Position numbers and translations under genes: made by a program. A DNA stretch of 59,471 bases, from positions 1-59,471 of the forward strand of contig JAKAUZ010000027.1 in assembly GCA_021817415.1 (NCBI GenBank), read 5' to 3'. This DNA is from Thermoplasmata archaeon. Its GTDB lineage: Archaea > Thermoplasmatota > Thermoplasmata > Thermoplasmatales > GCA-001856825. Each line of letters opens with the position of its first letter. Position 1 is the first letter of the stretch. The notes beneath the pieces were generated by a model. The model was not told the DNA's origin and did no database searches. It saw nothing but the letters and a program-made list of their open reading frames with translations. Below are positions 9,403 through 19,093 of this stretch, in pieces.

Positions 9403-9849
9403 TTACTTCTTTCTGCTTGCTGAAATTCCTACTGAAAGCAGAATGATATAGACCAGGAAGAGCACGTCGTACAGACCCGGAATATAGTTTAGAGTCTGTG
9501 GATACTTTGTGATGCCGAACAGGTACTGAGCAAACTGTGAGGGAGTGGTAAATCCTACTGACTTATACGTAAGAATGTCTCCAACCATGATCAGTATCAT
9601 CAGAAGTGCCCACATCCACGACAATGTTTGAGTAGTCTTATTGTTTCTTGCTAAAATTACTATCGCGACAATGATATCTACAACTCCTGTGGCAGCAAGG
9701 ATGTACCAATGTATGAAATAGGGTTTTACAGAGCCGAAATCAGTCTTAAGATTCTGGTCAGTAGAGATAATAAATAGAGTGATCAGAAATGCTATGATGT
9801 AAAATGCAGGTAGAGTGTAATTCTTTCTCACTTGTTTTCCATTAGTCAC
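9403..9849 (-). CDS. Small four-helix membrane protein
   Basis: 148 residues with four predicted membrane spans (about 14-30, 46-66, 78-94 and 125-142) and a basic C-terminus. I do not recognise the family. It abuts the methyltransferase stop from the opposite strand with no gap. A GTG at 9849 lies about 27 bases after a strong TATATATATAA box, indicating a well-expressed leaderless mRNA. Confidence 0.6.
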   Translation of the reverse strand: MTNGKQVRKNYTLPAFYIIAFLITLFIISTDQNLKTDFGSVKPYFIHWYILAATGVVDIIVAIVILARNNKTTQTLSWMWALLMILIMVGDILTYKSVGFTTPSQFAQYLFGITKYPQTLNYIPGLYDVLFLVYIILLSVGISASRKK

Positions 9850-10178
9850 ATCGTTCTAATCCAATTATATATATAATCTTTTTTTAATTTTTTTAGGTAT
9901 TTCCCCACAATATTTCATTTCGGCTCTCCCTTTCTTACTGATAATGATCTTTCAAATCCCATGCCCTTATTGCCAGGAGTATGCTTGAATTTGAGAGTCC
10001 AATTGACTCTCGACTAACTGATTTTGGTGCGACTGTTGGTTTAGATCTGTCACCATCTTATTTGTATTGGCGTTGCTTGTAGCGAATTTTGAAGTTAAAT
10101 CAGTAGAGGTACTATTTAAATACAATGTATTGCAAAAGGATAAAATACTGTCATTGACATATCAATAATGGTGACAAA
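9850..10178. other. Divergent promoter region between the membrane protein and the binding protein
   Basis: 329 bases without a gene. The left edge holds a TATATATATAA element for the minus-strand gene. On the plus side TATTTAAATA (near 10108) and ATAAAATAC (near 10141) are candidate TATA boxes, and GGTGA a few bases before 10179 is a ribosome-binding site, so the binding-protein mRNA probably has a short leader. Confidence 0.5.
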
Positions 10179-11480
10179 ATGTCTCAAGGAGAGAATCCAA
10201 CACCAGAAGCAGCGCAACCTAAAAAAAGACCGGTGGTAGTCTGGGTGGCAGTAATCATTGTTGTTCTCATTGTTATCATCGCTGGCAGTTATTATGCATA
10301 CTCACTAACAAAAAAATCAACAACTCCAGGAGAAATTGTGATAGGGACACTTTATGCTTCAACGGGGGGCTTTGCTTCGACTTCAATGCCGGAATACGAC
10401 GGATTGCAACTTTGGGCTACGCAGGTGAATAATCAGGGAGGGATTTTCGTATCTTCACTGAACGAAAAGATGAAAGTGAAAATAGTCGCTTATGATGACT
10501 CAAGCGACCCGGGAACCGCGACGACCCTCTACAATCAATTGATCACAGTTAACAAAGTCAATTTCCTGGTGGCAGACTTTGGTTCCGTCTTGACAGCACC
10601 TGCAGTATCGATTGCGGAAGAGCATCACGTACTCCTCTTTGATGTGACTGGTTCCTCAGCGTCATTTTTCAATGTATCTAGCCCCTACATCGTCCTTACA
10701 TCAATTCCAGGAAGCCCAGCATACGCTACTTACGGTGCTCCTCAGCTGATGAGCCTGAATATAACGAAAGTTGCGGTGGCATATGCTGAGAATGACTTCA
10801 CGACTCCTCTTTCGCAAATATTTGTTAGCGATCTAGAAGCACACAACATAACTCCAGTTTATGATCAGGGCTTTTCAACAAGCCAGTCTGACTTTACATC
10901 GATGATCACAACACTTCAGTCCTATAAGCCCCAGGCAGTAGTCTTTTACGGATACCCTACGAACGACATACCTTTCATTAATGAAATGCATTCTATGGGA
11001 GTCACATTCCCATATCTGTTTACAATATTCCCAGGGCAGCTCTATACGCTGATGCAGTCTGCGGTGGGGAATAATATGACCTACACATTCACCTACGCTT
11101 TTCCGCCTGAAACAGTGTACAACAACGTAAACTACGGTATGTCCCTGTCTGCTCTAGAATCAGCTTGGAACTCTACTTACTCTAGCGTACCTTTTGGATA
11201 CCTTAGCGTTGCCGGTTACACGGCAGGGTTGATAATTCAGGATGGCATCGCAACCGCAGGGTCACTGAACGCAACCTTAGTGAGGAACGCAATCAATTCA
11301 TTTTCAGGAAAGATTACGACAGTGGATGGTCTGTTCCAGGTAGATTCTGTAACCGGAATGCAGACAGGAGAGGCACCTCCAATAGGCCAGGTTGTCCCAA
11401 ATGGTTCCGGTGGACTTAAGGTGAATATAGTTTACCCGAGTTCTATGGCAACAGGTACCCCTGTATATCCAGCCCCTTGA
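10179..11480 (+). CDS. Branched-chain amino-acid-type ABC substrate-binding protein, membrane-anchored
   Basis: 433 residues. A cytoplasmic lead of 18 residues is followed by one membrane span (about 19-41), leaving the binding domain outside on an N-terminal anchor. The domain starts with VIGTLYASTGGFAS, the usual opening of the LivJ/LivK (Peripla_BP_6) fold, and contains YDDSSDPGTATTLYNQLI near residues 107-124. It converges on livFGMH across a 2-base gap, so receptor and transporter are transcribed separately. The ligand cannot be read; an amino acid or short amide is usual for the family. Confidence 0.88.
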   Translation: MSQGENPTPEAAQPKKRPVVVWVAVIIVVLIVIIAGSYYAYSLTKKSTTPGEIVIGTLYASTGGFASTSMPEYDGLQLWATQVNNQGGIFVSSLNEKMKVKIVAYDDSSDPGTATTLYNQLITVNKVNFLVADFGSVLTAPAVSIAEEHHVLLFDVTGSSASFFNVSSPYIVLTSIPGSPAYATYGAPQLMSLNITKVAVAYAENDFTTPLSQIFVSDLEAHNITPVYDQGFSTSQSDFTSMITTLQSYKPQAVVFYGYPTNDIPFINEMHSMGVTFPYLFTIFPGQLYTLMQSAVGNNMTYTFTYAFPPETVYNNVNYGMSLSALESAWNSTYSSVPFGYLSVAGYTAGLIIQDGIATAGSLNATLVRNAINSFSGKITTVDGLFQVDSVTGMQTGEAPPIGQVVPNGSGGLKVNIVYPSSMATGTPVYPAP

Positions 11481-11482
11481 TG

Positions 11483-12175
11483 TCACAAACTGAAGAATTT
11501 TCTTTTTATTTCATCATTTTTTCTTAATTCTTCATATTTTCCCCTTGAAGCAATGTTGCCCAATTCTACCAGTATCAGTTCGTCAGAAATCTCGGAGAAG
11601 CTTGTGTTCTGTTCCGCTATTAGAAAAGTCATCCCCTTTTCTTTTAACATCTTCACGGTATCCAACACTCTGTCCACATAAGCAGGGGAAAGTCCGGATG
11701 AAGGTTCGTCCAGCAACAGGAGTTTCGAACCAGATGCAACTGCCATGGCAAGCATGAGAATTTTTCTCTGCCCTCCCGAAAGAGATGCAGCCTTCTCAGA
11801 AAGACGGTTCTTAAGATCGGGGAAATATTCGAGAGTTGAAGATATGTCGGAATTTCCTCTTTGCCTGGTTGCGGATGAGGCCAATATGAGATTTTCCCTT
11901 ATTGTTAGAGATGGGAAGATACCCCACTCCGGTATGTAAAGCATCCCGGCTTTTACCCTTTCTCGTGGAGAAGAGTTCGAGATATCTTTTCCTTCCAGGG
12001 TTATTTTGCCTCCTTTAGTAGGTATGAGCCCTGAAAGACATTTAAGAAGTGTCGTTTTCCCCCCTCCGTTAAGAGACAGCAATACCTTTATCTCATTAGC
12101 CCCCAGCTCGAATGAAATTCCTTTGATTATGTTAAGGTTACCGTATCCACAAACAAGATCGTTAATTTTTAGCAT
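11483..12175 (-). CDS. livF: Branched-chain amino-acid-type ABC transporter ATPase (LivF)
   Basis: 230 residues, second ATPase subunit of the importer. Walker A reads SLNGGGKTT (residues 34-42); the usual first glycine is serine and the usual alanine is glycine, but the lysine and threonine needed for ATP are present. The signature LSGGQ and Walker B LLLLDEPSSGL are intact. It overlaps livG by 14 bases and is last in the order livH-livM-livG-livF. Confidence 0.9.
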   Translation of the reverse strand: MLKINDLVCGYGNLNIIKGISFELGANEIKVLLSLNGGGKTTLLKCLSGLIPTKGGKITLEGKDISNSSPRERVKAGMLYIPEWGIFPSLTIRENLILASSATRQRGNSDISSTLEYFPDLKNRLSEKAASLSGGQRKILMLAMAVASGSKLLLLDEPSSGLSPAYVDRVLDTVKMLKEKGMTFLIAEQNTSFSEISDELILVELGNIASRGKYEELRKNDEIKRKFFSL

Positions 12176-12887
12176 ACCTGTCCCCCAAGTAAAGTTTTAT
12201 AATTTCATCATTCGATATCACTTCTTCAAACGAACCTTGGAAAATAGGAGAACCCTCTGAAAAAACAGCGACCGGACTTTCTAATTCTTTCACCAGTTTC
12301 ATGACGTGACCTACGTAGATCAATGACATTTCTTCTTCTATTTGTATCTTTTTAATGAGCTTTGAAAGTGAAATAACTTCCCCTTCTGCAAGACCGGCAC
12401 CCATTTCATCTATGAAAATATACTTGGGCCTGGAAGCAAGGGCTCTTCCAAGGTCTACGAGTCTTCTTTCCTCAGTATTTAATTTTCCGGCCTGTTTTCC
12501 TTCTATAGATTTAATCCCCAAAAGTTTCATTATTCTCTCTGTATCTTCCTCTATCTCCCTTTTGTTGGAATTCCCTGAAAAGAGACTTCCTATCCTGATG
12601 TTTTCTAAAACTGTTAAATTAGAAAATGGTCTTGGGATTTGAAAAGTCCTGCTTATTCCCATTCTTATCCTTGCGTGTGGGGGAAGTCTGTTTATCTCTT
12701 TGCCATCCAGATTTATTTTCCCAGAATCTTCCCTCAGAGCACCGGTAATGACATTGACCAGTGTAGTCTTTCCTGCCCCATTTGGGCCTATAATGGCTAT
12801 AATGCCCTTCTCCTTGAATTCTATATTAACATCTTTGAGGGCAGATAGTTTCCCAAAATTTTTCCAGATTCCTTTTGTGACTAGCAT
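12162..12887 (-). CDS. livG: Branched-chain amino-acid-type ABC transporter ATPase (LivG)
   Basis: 241 residues with a standard Walker A (GPNGAGKTT) and Walker B (YIFIDEMGAGL). At the signature position, where LivG usually has LSYGEQR, this protein reads LNTEERR, so the canonical LSGGQ-like serine-glycine pair is missing. The following RALASRP is normal. With LivF it forms the ATPase heterodimer, and the LivF signature is intact. One base separates it from livM. Confidence 0.9.
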   Translation of the reverse strand: MLVTKGIWKNFGKLSALKDVNIEFKEKGIIAIIGPNGAGKTTLVNVITGALREDSGKINLDGKEINRLPPHARIRMGISRTFQIPRPFSNLTVLENIRIGSLFSGNSNKREIEEDTERIMKLLGIKSIEGKQAGKLNTEERRLVDLGRALASRPKYIFIDEMGAGLAEGEVISLSKLIKKIQIEEEMSLIYVGHVMKLVKELESPVAVFSEGSPIFQGSFEEVISNDEIIKLYLGDRYAKN

Positions 12888-12888
12888 C

Positions 12889-13815
12889 TCAAAGCATCTC
12901 CCATTTCAGATACTTACTGATTATCTTTTTAAGACCCTCCGGAAGAAATAGAATAAGAAGTATAACCAGAACCCCGAATATTAAGGTGAAATACAGTGGA
13001 TAAAACAATCCCACAGAGTAGTAAATAGTGTAAAGGAATCCTGTTCCTAAGATGGGGCCTATTAAAGTTCCGGCTCCTCCGAAGATTGTAAACACTATTG
13101 CAAAGAGGGAGTAATTTATGGAGAAGACAGACTCCGGATAGAAAAAACTCAAAAACCAGCCGAACATAGCACCTGAGAACCCGGCAAACAGGGCACTTGT
13201 CAGCCAGGCAATGCTTCGGTACAATCCGACGTTTATTCCTGATAGAGATGCCACCAGTGGATCATCCCTTATCGCCTTCAGAGCAAGCCCGAAATTTGAG
13301 ATCCTGAAAAGGTAAGTGAGTATTACTACGAATATAAGCACCCCAATGGAGACCCAGTATGTCTGTTGAAAGTTGTAGACCGACGAGGTAGAAATACCAT
13401 ATGGACCCCTCGTGATAGATGCCAGAGACTGGTTGGAAATTATATAATACACTCCTTCGAACGCTGCCAGATTTGCAATGGCAAAATATGCTCCTCTCAG
13501 CTTCAGCATTGGCGAGAAAATTAGTCCAAGTGCAAGAGAGAATAATCCACCCATCAAAATTGACTGGACAAGACCAAAATTTCTGATTATGCCTATTCCA
13601 AAACCATAGGCTCCGATGGCAAAGAAGGCAGCGTATCCAAATGGGAGGTAGCCGGTAAAACCATAAATTAAATTGAATGAGAGAGAAAGAATCATGAATA
13701 CTGCCAGCGTTTCAAAAAAGGCACCGTTGGAATAAAATTGAGGACCCGCGGCGTAAAAAACAATCAGTACTGCCAGAAGGATCAGGAAAGATTTTAAATT
13801 CCTGTTAAATTTCAC
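12889..13815 (-). CDS. livM: Branched-chain amino-acid-type ABC permease (LivM)
   Basis: 308 residues with 8-10 membrane spans. It has the typical LivM segments LSFNLIYGFTGYLPFG near the N-terminus and the cytoplasmic loop ALKAIRDDPLVASLSGINV, which contacts the ATPases. It overlaps livH by 11 bases. The substrate is set by the binding protein, probably the one at 10179-11480. Confidence 0.92.
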   Translation of the reverse strand: MKFNRNLKSFLILLAVLIVFYAAGPQFYSNGAFFETLAVFMILSLSFNLIYGFTGYLPFGYAAFFAIGAYGFGIGIIRNFGLVQSILMGGLFSLALGLIFSPMLKLRGAYFAIANLAAFEGVYYIISNQSLASITRGPYGISTSSVYNFQQTYWVSIGVLIFVVILTYLFRISNFGLALKAIRDDPLVASLSGINVGLYRSIAWLTSALFAGFSGAMFGWFLSFFYPESVFSINYSLFAIVFTIFGGAGTLIGPILGTGFLYTIYYSVGLFYPLYFTLIFGVLVILLILFLPEGLKKIISKYLKWEML

Positions 13816-14689
13816 GGACCCTACCTCCTACTAGACCGTTCGGTCTTATCAGAATTATGATTACAAGTATTATGAACGTGACCGCATTCCCCCAGCCAGG
13901 GCTGTAAATATCCATTATATTGATTATGACACCGTATACCAATCCACCTATGACTGTCGCTGCCGGATTACCCAGCGAACCTATGATGATTACTGAGAAA
14001 GCTATTATAGTTATGAGCCCGCCCTCGCTCGGGTAAATCGCCCCTAGCAGATACGGAGAGAACACTCCCGCAACAGCTGTAACTGCAATTCCCAGCCCTA
14101 TCGTGGTTGCATATATCCTGTTAACATTCAATCCAAATGCCCTTGCTGTTTCCTCGTCAGACATCATTGCCCTGACAGATAAACCTCCCTTCGTCCGGTT
14201 CAGGTAATAAAAGAGCAGAAAGAGAACAATAATAGAAATTGCAGCAACAAATAACAGGACGACCGAAAGAGAGAAACCGAGAAAATCAACATATGTCAGC
14301 GGGAGGAAATTTAGAGGCAGAGAACGATACGAATTTCCGAAGCCTAGCGCTGCCGCAGATTCAATCGCAATTGACAACCCAAAGAAAGCTACAATTGAAG
14401 TTGTTTCAATGTCCTTCTTTTTCAATAGACCCTTGACCATGGTATAATAAAGGAGTACTCCTACAAGAAAAAAAACGGGCACGACTACAAGTAAAGATAA
14501 CAAGGGGGAAATGCCAAACAGGAAATATAACCAAAACGCCAGATATGCCGCGAGCATTATAAAATCACCGTGTGCCAGATTTATAATTTTTAATACCCCA
14601 AATACAAGGTTTAATCCGACAGCCATCATCGCATAGTAAAGACCTATAATGATACCAACGAATAGCGCGTATAGGATTAATGCATCCAT
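13805..14689 (-). CDS. livH: Branched-chain amino-acid-type ABC permease (LivH)
   Basis: 294 residues, polytopic. LNLVFGVLKIINLAHGDF near residues 26-43 is the hallmark of LivH, and the coupling loop reads GLSVRAMMSDEETARAFGLN. It is the first gene of livHMGF. The 217 bases upstream (14690-14905) separate it from the dehydrogenase operon on the same strand; AT-rich segments there could hold its promoter. Confidence 0.92.
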   Translation of the reverse strand: MDALILYALFVGIIIGLYYAMMAVGLNLVFGVLKIINLAHGDFIMLAAYLAFWLYFLFGISPLLSLLVVVPVFFLVGVLLYYTMVKGLLKKKDIETTSIVAFFGLSIAIESAAALGFGNSYRSLPLNFLPLTYVDFLGFSLSVVLLFVAAISIIVLFLLFYYLNRTKGGLSVRAMMSDEETARAFGLNVNRIYATTIGLGIAVTAVAGVFSPYLLGAIYPSEGGLITIIAFSVIIIGSLGNPAATVIGGLVYGVIINIMDIYSPGWGNAVTFIILVIIILIRPNGLVGGRVREI

Positions 14690-14905
14690 TCAATTTTAAA
14701 ATGGAGATTCGGTACTTAATACTTGCCAAATTTGGTGTTGTGATTATATCATAAATATCCATGTCCTCCCGTTTTTCTTCCAGCGACTATAGTCAATGCT
14801 AAGCGTCACTATTAAGGTGGAAAAGGCAGTTATTGCATCTTTGTCATCATTCTTCGATTTGAATGAAGTTCGCTCTTTACTGTTAGGGAAACGGTATTTG
14901 CAGGG

Positions 14906-16144
14906 TCAATGATTTGTGGCCTCAATCAGAAATGTGGATAAATCGGTAATTTCCACATTTACCCCAAGATGAGAAATGCAAATGGGACATAAACTAACTA
15001 TGCGGTCTGATTTCTCTCGCTTGAGTTCTCTGCTTCTCTCTTCTGATATTTTTTTTGCGATCGACGGGAATAGGAGCCCGTCCGGTCCTCCGCAACAGGA
15101 TGTGTTCTTCCCATTCCTTCTCGGAAGTTTTACCTTCGCAACAGAATTCAAAATCTCAAAGGGGATTTCATAATTTTCTATTCCTCTTGCAATCAGGCAT
15201 GGTTCGTGATACGTTACAGAACCTGCCCTTCTCTTCAAAATACCCCGGTCCAGTTTATCAAGATAATAAGTGACCTTTAAGTCGAACTCTGGAACAACCT
15301 TGGGATATTCGTATTTCATGAGCTGGTAAGTGTGCGGATCAACAACGACTATTTCCCTGATACCTTTGCTTTTGAATAATTCTGTGACCCTTGAGGCGTA
15401 TGATTTGAATTCCTGTGTGTAACCAAGATCATTAATAAAAGTGCCAGGGTACGGTTCATCTTCCCATAGATATGAGAGTTTTACTCCGGAATTTGATAGA
15501 AGTGTGTATATGTCTTTAAGCGTGCTATTGTACTTATCCACTTCACTCTTCTTCCCGAGTAGCTTTGATACCTTAATCGCAAATAAGAACCTATTGAATA
15601 GCCTAGCCATGGCGGAAGAGAAAAATGACCCGAATCTTATTTGAAGATCGGAGAGGGTCTGACTATACGGCATCATCTGATACATACCTCCTGTGTAAAA
15701 AAGAATGGGGCTATCGTCAAAGAAGGATAGCCCGCGGGCCCATAAGGCAAGTTCCTTCTTTAGGCCCAGTGGATTATTGTATTTCATAGTGGTATGAACT
15801 ATCATTTCTGCAATCATCTTTCTCTGCTTTGATTCGGATGTTTTTCCTTCAACTACTAACTTCCTGACTAGGTCGCTGACTTCTCCTGCGTTTATCTTTG
15901 CAGGGCATACCTGCAGGCACGCATTGCAGCCCAGACAGCTATAATAATAGTCACTAACGTCCTTACTTATTCGTTTACCAACAGCAATCTCTTTTGAGAG
16001 TTCCTTCCCGATGAGCATTCTTCCTCTGGCGCTGAAGGATGAAATAAATTCCGCAGGTGCATAAGTTGGACAGACACTCTCGCAGAACCCGCAGTTGATG
16101 CATTTGTCTGCAACTTCCGTCAGCCTCTTGATCTCCTCCATCAT
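14906..16144 (-). CDS. glcF: Fe-S/CCG-domain subunit of a D-2-hydroxyacid (D-lactate/glycolate) dehydrogenase
   Basis: 412 residues. Two 4Fe-4S motifs lie at 15-25 (CINCGFCESVC) and 70-80 (CLGCNACLQVC). In the C-terminal third a TYHEPC segment and SCCGGPDG form the CCG region of GlcF and heterodisulfide-reductase-like proteins. Its ATG overlaps the stop of the FAD subunit gene by 4 bases, so the pair is translationally coupled. It should pass electrons from the flavin subunit to the membrane quinone pool. D-lactate is attractive as substrate because MurQ, encoded about 18 kb away, releases it; glycolate cannot be excluded. Confidence 0.85.
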   Translation of the reverse strand: MMEEIKRLTEVADKCINCGFCESVCPTYAPAEFISSFSARGRMLIGKELSKEIAVGKRISKDVSDYYYSCLGCNACLQVCPAKINAGEVSDLVRKLVVEGKTSESKQRKMIAEMIVHTTMKYNNPLGLKKELALWARGLSFFDDSPILFYTGGMYQMMPYSQTLSDLQIRFGSFFSSAMARLFNRFLFAIKVSKLLGKKSEVDKYNSTLKDIYTLLSNSGVKLSYLWEDEPYPGTFINDLGYTQEFKSYASRVTELFKSKGIREIVVVDPHTYQLMKYEYPKVVPEFDLKVTYYLDKLDRGILKRRAGSVTYHEPCLIARGIENYEIPFEILNSVAKVKLPRRNGKNTSCCGGPDGLLFPSIAKKISEERSRELKREKSDRIVSLCPICISHLGVNVEITDLSTFLIEATNH

Positions 16145-17535
16145 AGGAGCTTTCCCCTGTTGAGGATCCCCTTCTTGTCGAAAACCGCTTTTATACTCGT
16201 CATCAATTCTATGTTTCTGCTGCTTTCCTTATATTCCATTTCCATTCTTAAGAGCCTTTTCTTTTCCAGCCCTATGCCATGCTCTGCCGACACACTTCCC
16301 CCGTTGATGAGAGCAATTCTGCCCAGTTCGTTCATTAGCGCAGAGACCCTCTCCATCTCCTTTGCATCAGAAGGGTTCACTATTATGTTGGCATGGATGT
16401 TTCCATCCCCTATATGGCCAAATAACGCAACTTTAAAGCCATATTTCCCCACAAGATTGCGGATATCCAAAAGTGCATTGGAAAGAGTGGACGGTGGAAC
16501 TACAATATCCCCCATAACTGCATACTGCCCTTCCCTATCCCTTTCGCTAAGTATAGACGAATAAAGCCCCTTCCTTGAGTTGGTTATGTTCCTAATTTCT
16601 GTTTCATCGTAGATTATTCTCACTGACCTGGGGCCAGTGCCTTTAATCAGAGAGAGAGCCTTTTCGAGATGCCTGTTCAGTGACTCATCTGTCGAGGCGA
16701 TGTCAACGATCAACATATAATCAGAGTTCCCGGAATCAGAAAAGGATAATCCCATGTTCTTCGAAATGGAATCTAATGATACCTTATCCATAAATTCTGC
16801 CGTTATGGGTGTCAGGCCACTCTTCTTGATGATGGCTGTTGCGGCACCGGCTCTTTCAATGGAATCGTAGAATGCTATTACTCTCCCTATTCTTTCCGGT
16901 AGAGGTGTTATCTTCAGTGTGGCCAATGTAATTATGCCAAGCGTTCCTTCGCTTCCAACGAAAAGTGCAGTGAGATCATAACCCGCGGATCTCTTTAGAA
17001 CCCTTCCTCCGGTCTCTATTACAGTTCCATCTGACAAGACCACTTGCAAACCCAGAACCCATTCCTTTGTAGACCCATACATCACTCCTCTGAGCCCCCC
17101 AGCGTTAGTGGAAATCGATCCCCCAACTGTCGCAGCTATTGAACTCCCCGGGTCGGGCGGGTACATAAACCCTATTTCGGAAAGTTCATAATTCAGGTCG
17201 TCAATTCGGACCCCTGGTTCCACAATAGCGTATCTATCCTCAGAACTTATATGAATTATCCTGTTCATCCTAGTCATAGCGAGAACGATTGAATTTGTCA
17301 AAACCGTAGCAGATCCTGTGAGAGATGTCCCTCCCCCTCTTGAAATCACGTTTATTCCCTCTCTGTTGCAAATCTTAAGAATGTTTGAGACCTCTGATAC
17401 GTCGGATGGTAACAGAACAGCCATGGGTTTCGATCCGGAGAAGTATGATGCATCGGTCTTGTATGGCAGCAGTTCCTCTTCCTTGGTTAGAATGTGTCCT
17501 TTAACCGCATGCTTCAATTCATCTATAACACCCAT
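16141..17535 (-). CDS. glcD: FAD-linked D-2-hydroxyacid dehydrogenase (D-lactate/glycolate oxidase type)
   Basis: 464 residues, the length usual for GlcD/Dld. The N-terminal vanillyl-alcohol-oxidase-type FAD domain includes SRGGGTSLTGSA near residues 65-76 and PDPGSSIAATVGG near 120. The C-terminal FAD-oxidase domain carries GHIGDGNIHANI near 374 and SAEHGIG near 418, which position the flavin and substrate. It is first of the two-gene operon with the Fe-S subunit. Oxidation of D-lactate to pyruvate is the preferred call from the family and the murein-catabolic surroundings; substrate choice is inferred. Confidence 0.87.
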   Translation of the reverse strand: MGVIDELKHAVKGHILTKEEELLPYKTDASYFSGSKPMAVLLPSDVSEVSNILKICNREGINVISRGGGTSLTGSATVLTNSIVLAMTRMNRIIHISSEDRYAIVEPGVRIDDLNYELSEIGFMYPPDPGSSIAATVGGSISTNAGGLRGVMYGSTKEWVLGLQVVLSDGTVIETGGRVLKRSAGYDLTALFVGSEGTLGIITLATLKITPLPERIGRVIAFYDSIERAGAATAIIKKSGLTPITAEFMDKVSLDSISKNMGLSFSDSGNSDYMLIVDIASTDESLNRHLEKALSLIKGTGPRSVRIIYDETEIRNITNSRKGLYSSILSERDREGQYAVMGDIVVPPSTLSNALLDIRNLVGKYGFKVALFGHIGDGNIHANIIVNPSDAKEMERVSALMNELGRIALINGGSVSAEHGIGLEKKRLLRMEMEYKESSRNIELMTSIKAVFDKKGILNRGKLL

Positions 17536-17701
17536 ACTAATTGAAAAGAGTCGTAAATAATAAGTTTGCAGTAGTTATTGGCATGTGGACAAAAGCAGAA
17601 CTAATGAAAAAACCTAAAAATGAAAAGTTCGGGTCTATTTCTTTTCTGCCATACATTCAACACGAATTCACTTTCACAAATATTTAAATTACTGAAAATA
17701 C

Positions 17702-18922
17702 TTGATTTTCTGGATAGAATTGATACTCGGCGCCGAAAAGAGTGATGAAATCTCAAGGTTGTGCAAGAATGAGAGGGTTGCTCTCATATCCAACGACAGA
17801 TCGAGAGTCAAGGATATGAGAAGTTCGTTCCATGCACTGAAGAATAGTGTCCAGATCAAAAGAATCCTGTCTCCTGAACACGGATACCATGGAGACCATC
17901 AAGCAGGGATACCTTCCGAAGACTCGTTCGACAGCGATCTCAAAGTTCATATTTTCAGTCTCTACAAGGAATCGGGAAAGGAGGAATATTCTTCCTCGGG
18001 CGACCTTGATAAAAAAATGAGATCAGAGGATACTCAAGACGCGGGAAAGTTTCCAAGCAATGAAGCCATTGAAGGTATTGACGCAATACTTTTTGACCTG
18101 CAGGATGTTGGGACAAGAGTTTACACATATATCTCCACGATGCTCTATTCCATGAAGGCGTCCATTCTGTACGGAAAGAGATTCGTTGTTCTTGACAGGC
18201 CAAATCCAATTACAGGCATAATTAGGGAGGGACCAGTCCTAGAATATCCAAAATATTCTTCTTTCATCGGCCCAGGTCCGATCCCCCTACGTCATGGACT
18301 GACAGTTGGAGAACTTGCTTTGTTCTTCAACGAAAAACTCCTATCAGGTAAATGCAACCTGAACGTCGTCAGAATGGATGGATGGAAACGAAATACGTGG
18401 TACGATGAGACAGGATTACCGTGGGTTTCACCGTCTCCAAACATACCAACAATCAGCACCGCTACAGCATACCCCGGGGCCGTTATGTTGGAGGGTACGA
18501 ATGTGGCAGAGGGTAGAGGCACAACGAATCCTTTTCTCACATTAGGAGCACCCTGGGTGGATGGCTTTAAGGCTTCCAGCTTCCTGAATGAGCTAAAGAT
18601 TCCGGGAGTGAAGACTATTCCAGTAAGATTCCGTCCAACTTTTTCAAAGTATTCAGGTCAACTGTGCGTGGGAGTTGAGGTGTTCGTGCTCGATAGGAAG
18701 GATTTTAGGGCTTTTAAATTTTACACTGCAGTCATCCAATACTTGCACGACGAATACCCAGACTTTAGCTTCTACGGAGATTATTTTGACAGAGTGTGCG
18801 GAGGAAGGATGATAAGGGACAAAATACTTAATGGAGACACTCTGGTAGAAATAATGGAGAGCGTTGGACAGGGAATCTCTCTTTTCAATGACGAAATAAG
18901 AGATTACGAATTATATAAGTGA
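17702..18922 (+). CDS. namZ: Exo-beta-N-acetylmuramidase NamZ (DUF1343 family)
   Basis: 406 residues, full length for the family. DUF1343 landmarks are all present: LSPEHGYHG at 56-64, FDLQDVGTRVYTY at 131-143, LDRPNPI near 185 and EGTNVAEGRGT near 268. The Bacillus protein (formerly YbbC) removes terminal MurNAc from the non-reducing end of murein fragments. There is no signal peptide, so this one should act in the cytoplasm on imported muropeptides, unlike the secreted bacterial form. The start is a TTG at 17702 about 20 bases after AATATTTAAATT; no better start is in frame. No other biological substrate is known to me for the family. Confidence 0.9.
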   Translation: MIFWIELILGAEKSDEISRLCKNERVALISNDRSRVKDMRSSFHALKNSVQIKRILSPEHGYHGDHQAGIPSEDSFDSDLKVHIFSLYKESGKEEYSSSGDLDKKMRSEDTQDAGKFPSNEAIEGIDAILFDLQDVGTRVYTYISTMLYSMKASILYGKRFVVLDRPNPITGIIREGPVLEYPKYSSFIGPGPIPLRHGLTVGELALFFNEKLLSGKCNLNVVRMDGWKRNTWYDETGLPWVSPSPNIPTISTATAYPGAVMLEGTNVAEGRGTTNPFLTLGAPWVDGFKASSFLNELKIPGVKTIPVRFRPTFSKYSGQLCVGVEVFVLDRKDFRAFKFYTAVIQYLHDEYPDFSFYGDYFDRVCGGRMIRDKILNGDTLVEIMESVGQGISLFNDEIRDYELYK

Positions 18923-19093
18923 TGTCCGTTACGATTTTCCAATAAGATATTTCCAGAATGTTTTGCATTAAATTTTAATAAAGTTTCCAAAGAAACAAAT
19001 ACCACACCATCAGCACTCCGTAAACATTCGAAGCAACGGAGACCCCTTACCCAGAGAAATGTTAATAATGAATCAATAGATGCTAACGTCAGA

